Shown here: piece by piece, positions 63,944-64,000 of the stretch | Layout: each line of letters begins with the position of its first letter | Numbering within the stretch: position 1 is the first letter of the stretch | Assembly (NCBI GenBank): GCA_002633025.1 | Contig: NMRB01000553.1 | Span: 205,243 to 269,242 of the forward strand | DNA length: 64,000 bases | Direction of reading: 5' to 3' | Source of the DNA: Notospermus geniculatus | Lineage: Eukaryota; Nemertea; Pilidiophora; Heteronemertea; Lineidae | Notes under the pieces: generated by a model | Database searches by the model: none | What the model saw: only the letters and a program-made list of their open reading frames with translations | Told to the model about the DNA's origin: nothing | Program-made: the position numbers and the translations under genes

Positions 63944-64000
63944 GTGAGGTTTCGCAAATCGGACGGAACACGAAGTACGAAATACGAAATTGGACTTCAT
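63944..64000 (+). mobile_element. TA-type foldback arm cut by the window end
   Basis: GTGAGGTTTCGCAAATCGGA then ACACGAAGTACGAAATACGA matches the left arm of 12428-12770, with TA at 63942-63943. It continues beyond the window. Confidence 0.75.

Overview
This is animal nuclear DNA. Spliced exons with GT/AG borders, very long non-coding stretches, tRNA-derived SINEs, dozens of short inverted-repeat DNA elements (MITEs and foldbacks) and several minisatellites all point to a metazoan. The CYP17/CYP2-clan P450, the mitochondrial-type aspartyl-tRNA synthetase and the large leucine-rich-repeat receptor fit a marine invertebrate, perhaps a deuterostome such as a lancelet, hemichordate or echinoderm. 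The species cannot be fixed from sequence alone. Single N bases and a 32-base N run mark contig joins, and two of them sit between near-identical direct duplications.

Only four recognisable protein genes are present. At 1401-2380 (+) are the last two exons of a cytochrome P450. At 4195-4530 (+) is the start of a rhodopsin-class GPCR that runs into a palindromic element. At 4842-9733 (+) are nine consecutive exons of a DARS2-like aspartyl-tRNA synthetase lacking both the first exon and the C-terminal half. At 17488-19794 (-) is one intact gene, a 768-residue LRR transmembrane protein in a single coding exon, with a PDZ-ligand-like C-terminus. A candidate terminal exon of an unknown membrane protein lies at 29962-30299 (-).

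The rest is mostly a transposon graveyard. Three classes dominate. (1) Many different short elements begin and end with TTAA (TTAA-AG...CT-TTAA), and neighbours sometimes share a single TTAA, as expected of piggyBac-type target duplication. (2) A TA-flanked group has related ends (G-N-GAGGTT...). (3) A tRNA-like SINE has about 14 copies, nearly all on the plus strand and concentrated at 48-62 kb. Single cases fit other superfamilies: a TTA-flanked and a TAA-flanked Harbinger-like element, an 8-bp-TSD hAT-like foldback and an 11-bp-TSD Mutator-like element. Nesting is common, and several insertions can be proved against an uninterrupted copy elsewhere in the window.

Tandem arrays: 37485-38455 (43-bp unit), 45044-45483 (46-bp), 54590-55265 (about 21-bp, interrupted by a MITE) and 62704-62972 (36-bp), plus two degenerate telomere-like stretches. 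The genes do not form a pathway. The layout is a gene-poor, repeat-rich eukaryotic region with several broken or incompletely assembled genes.
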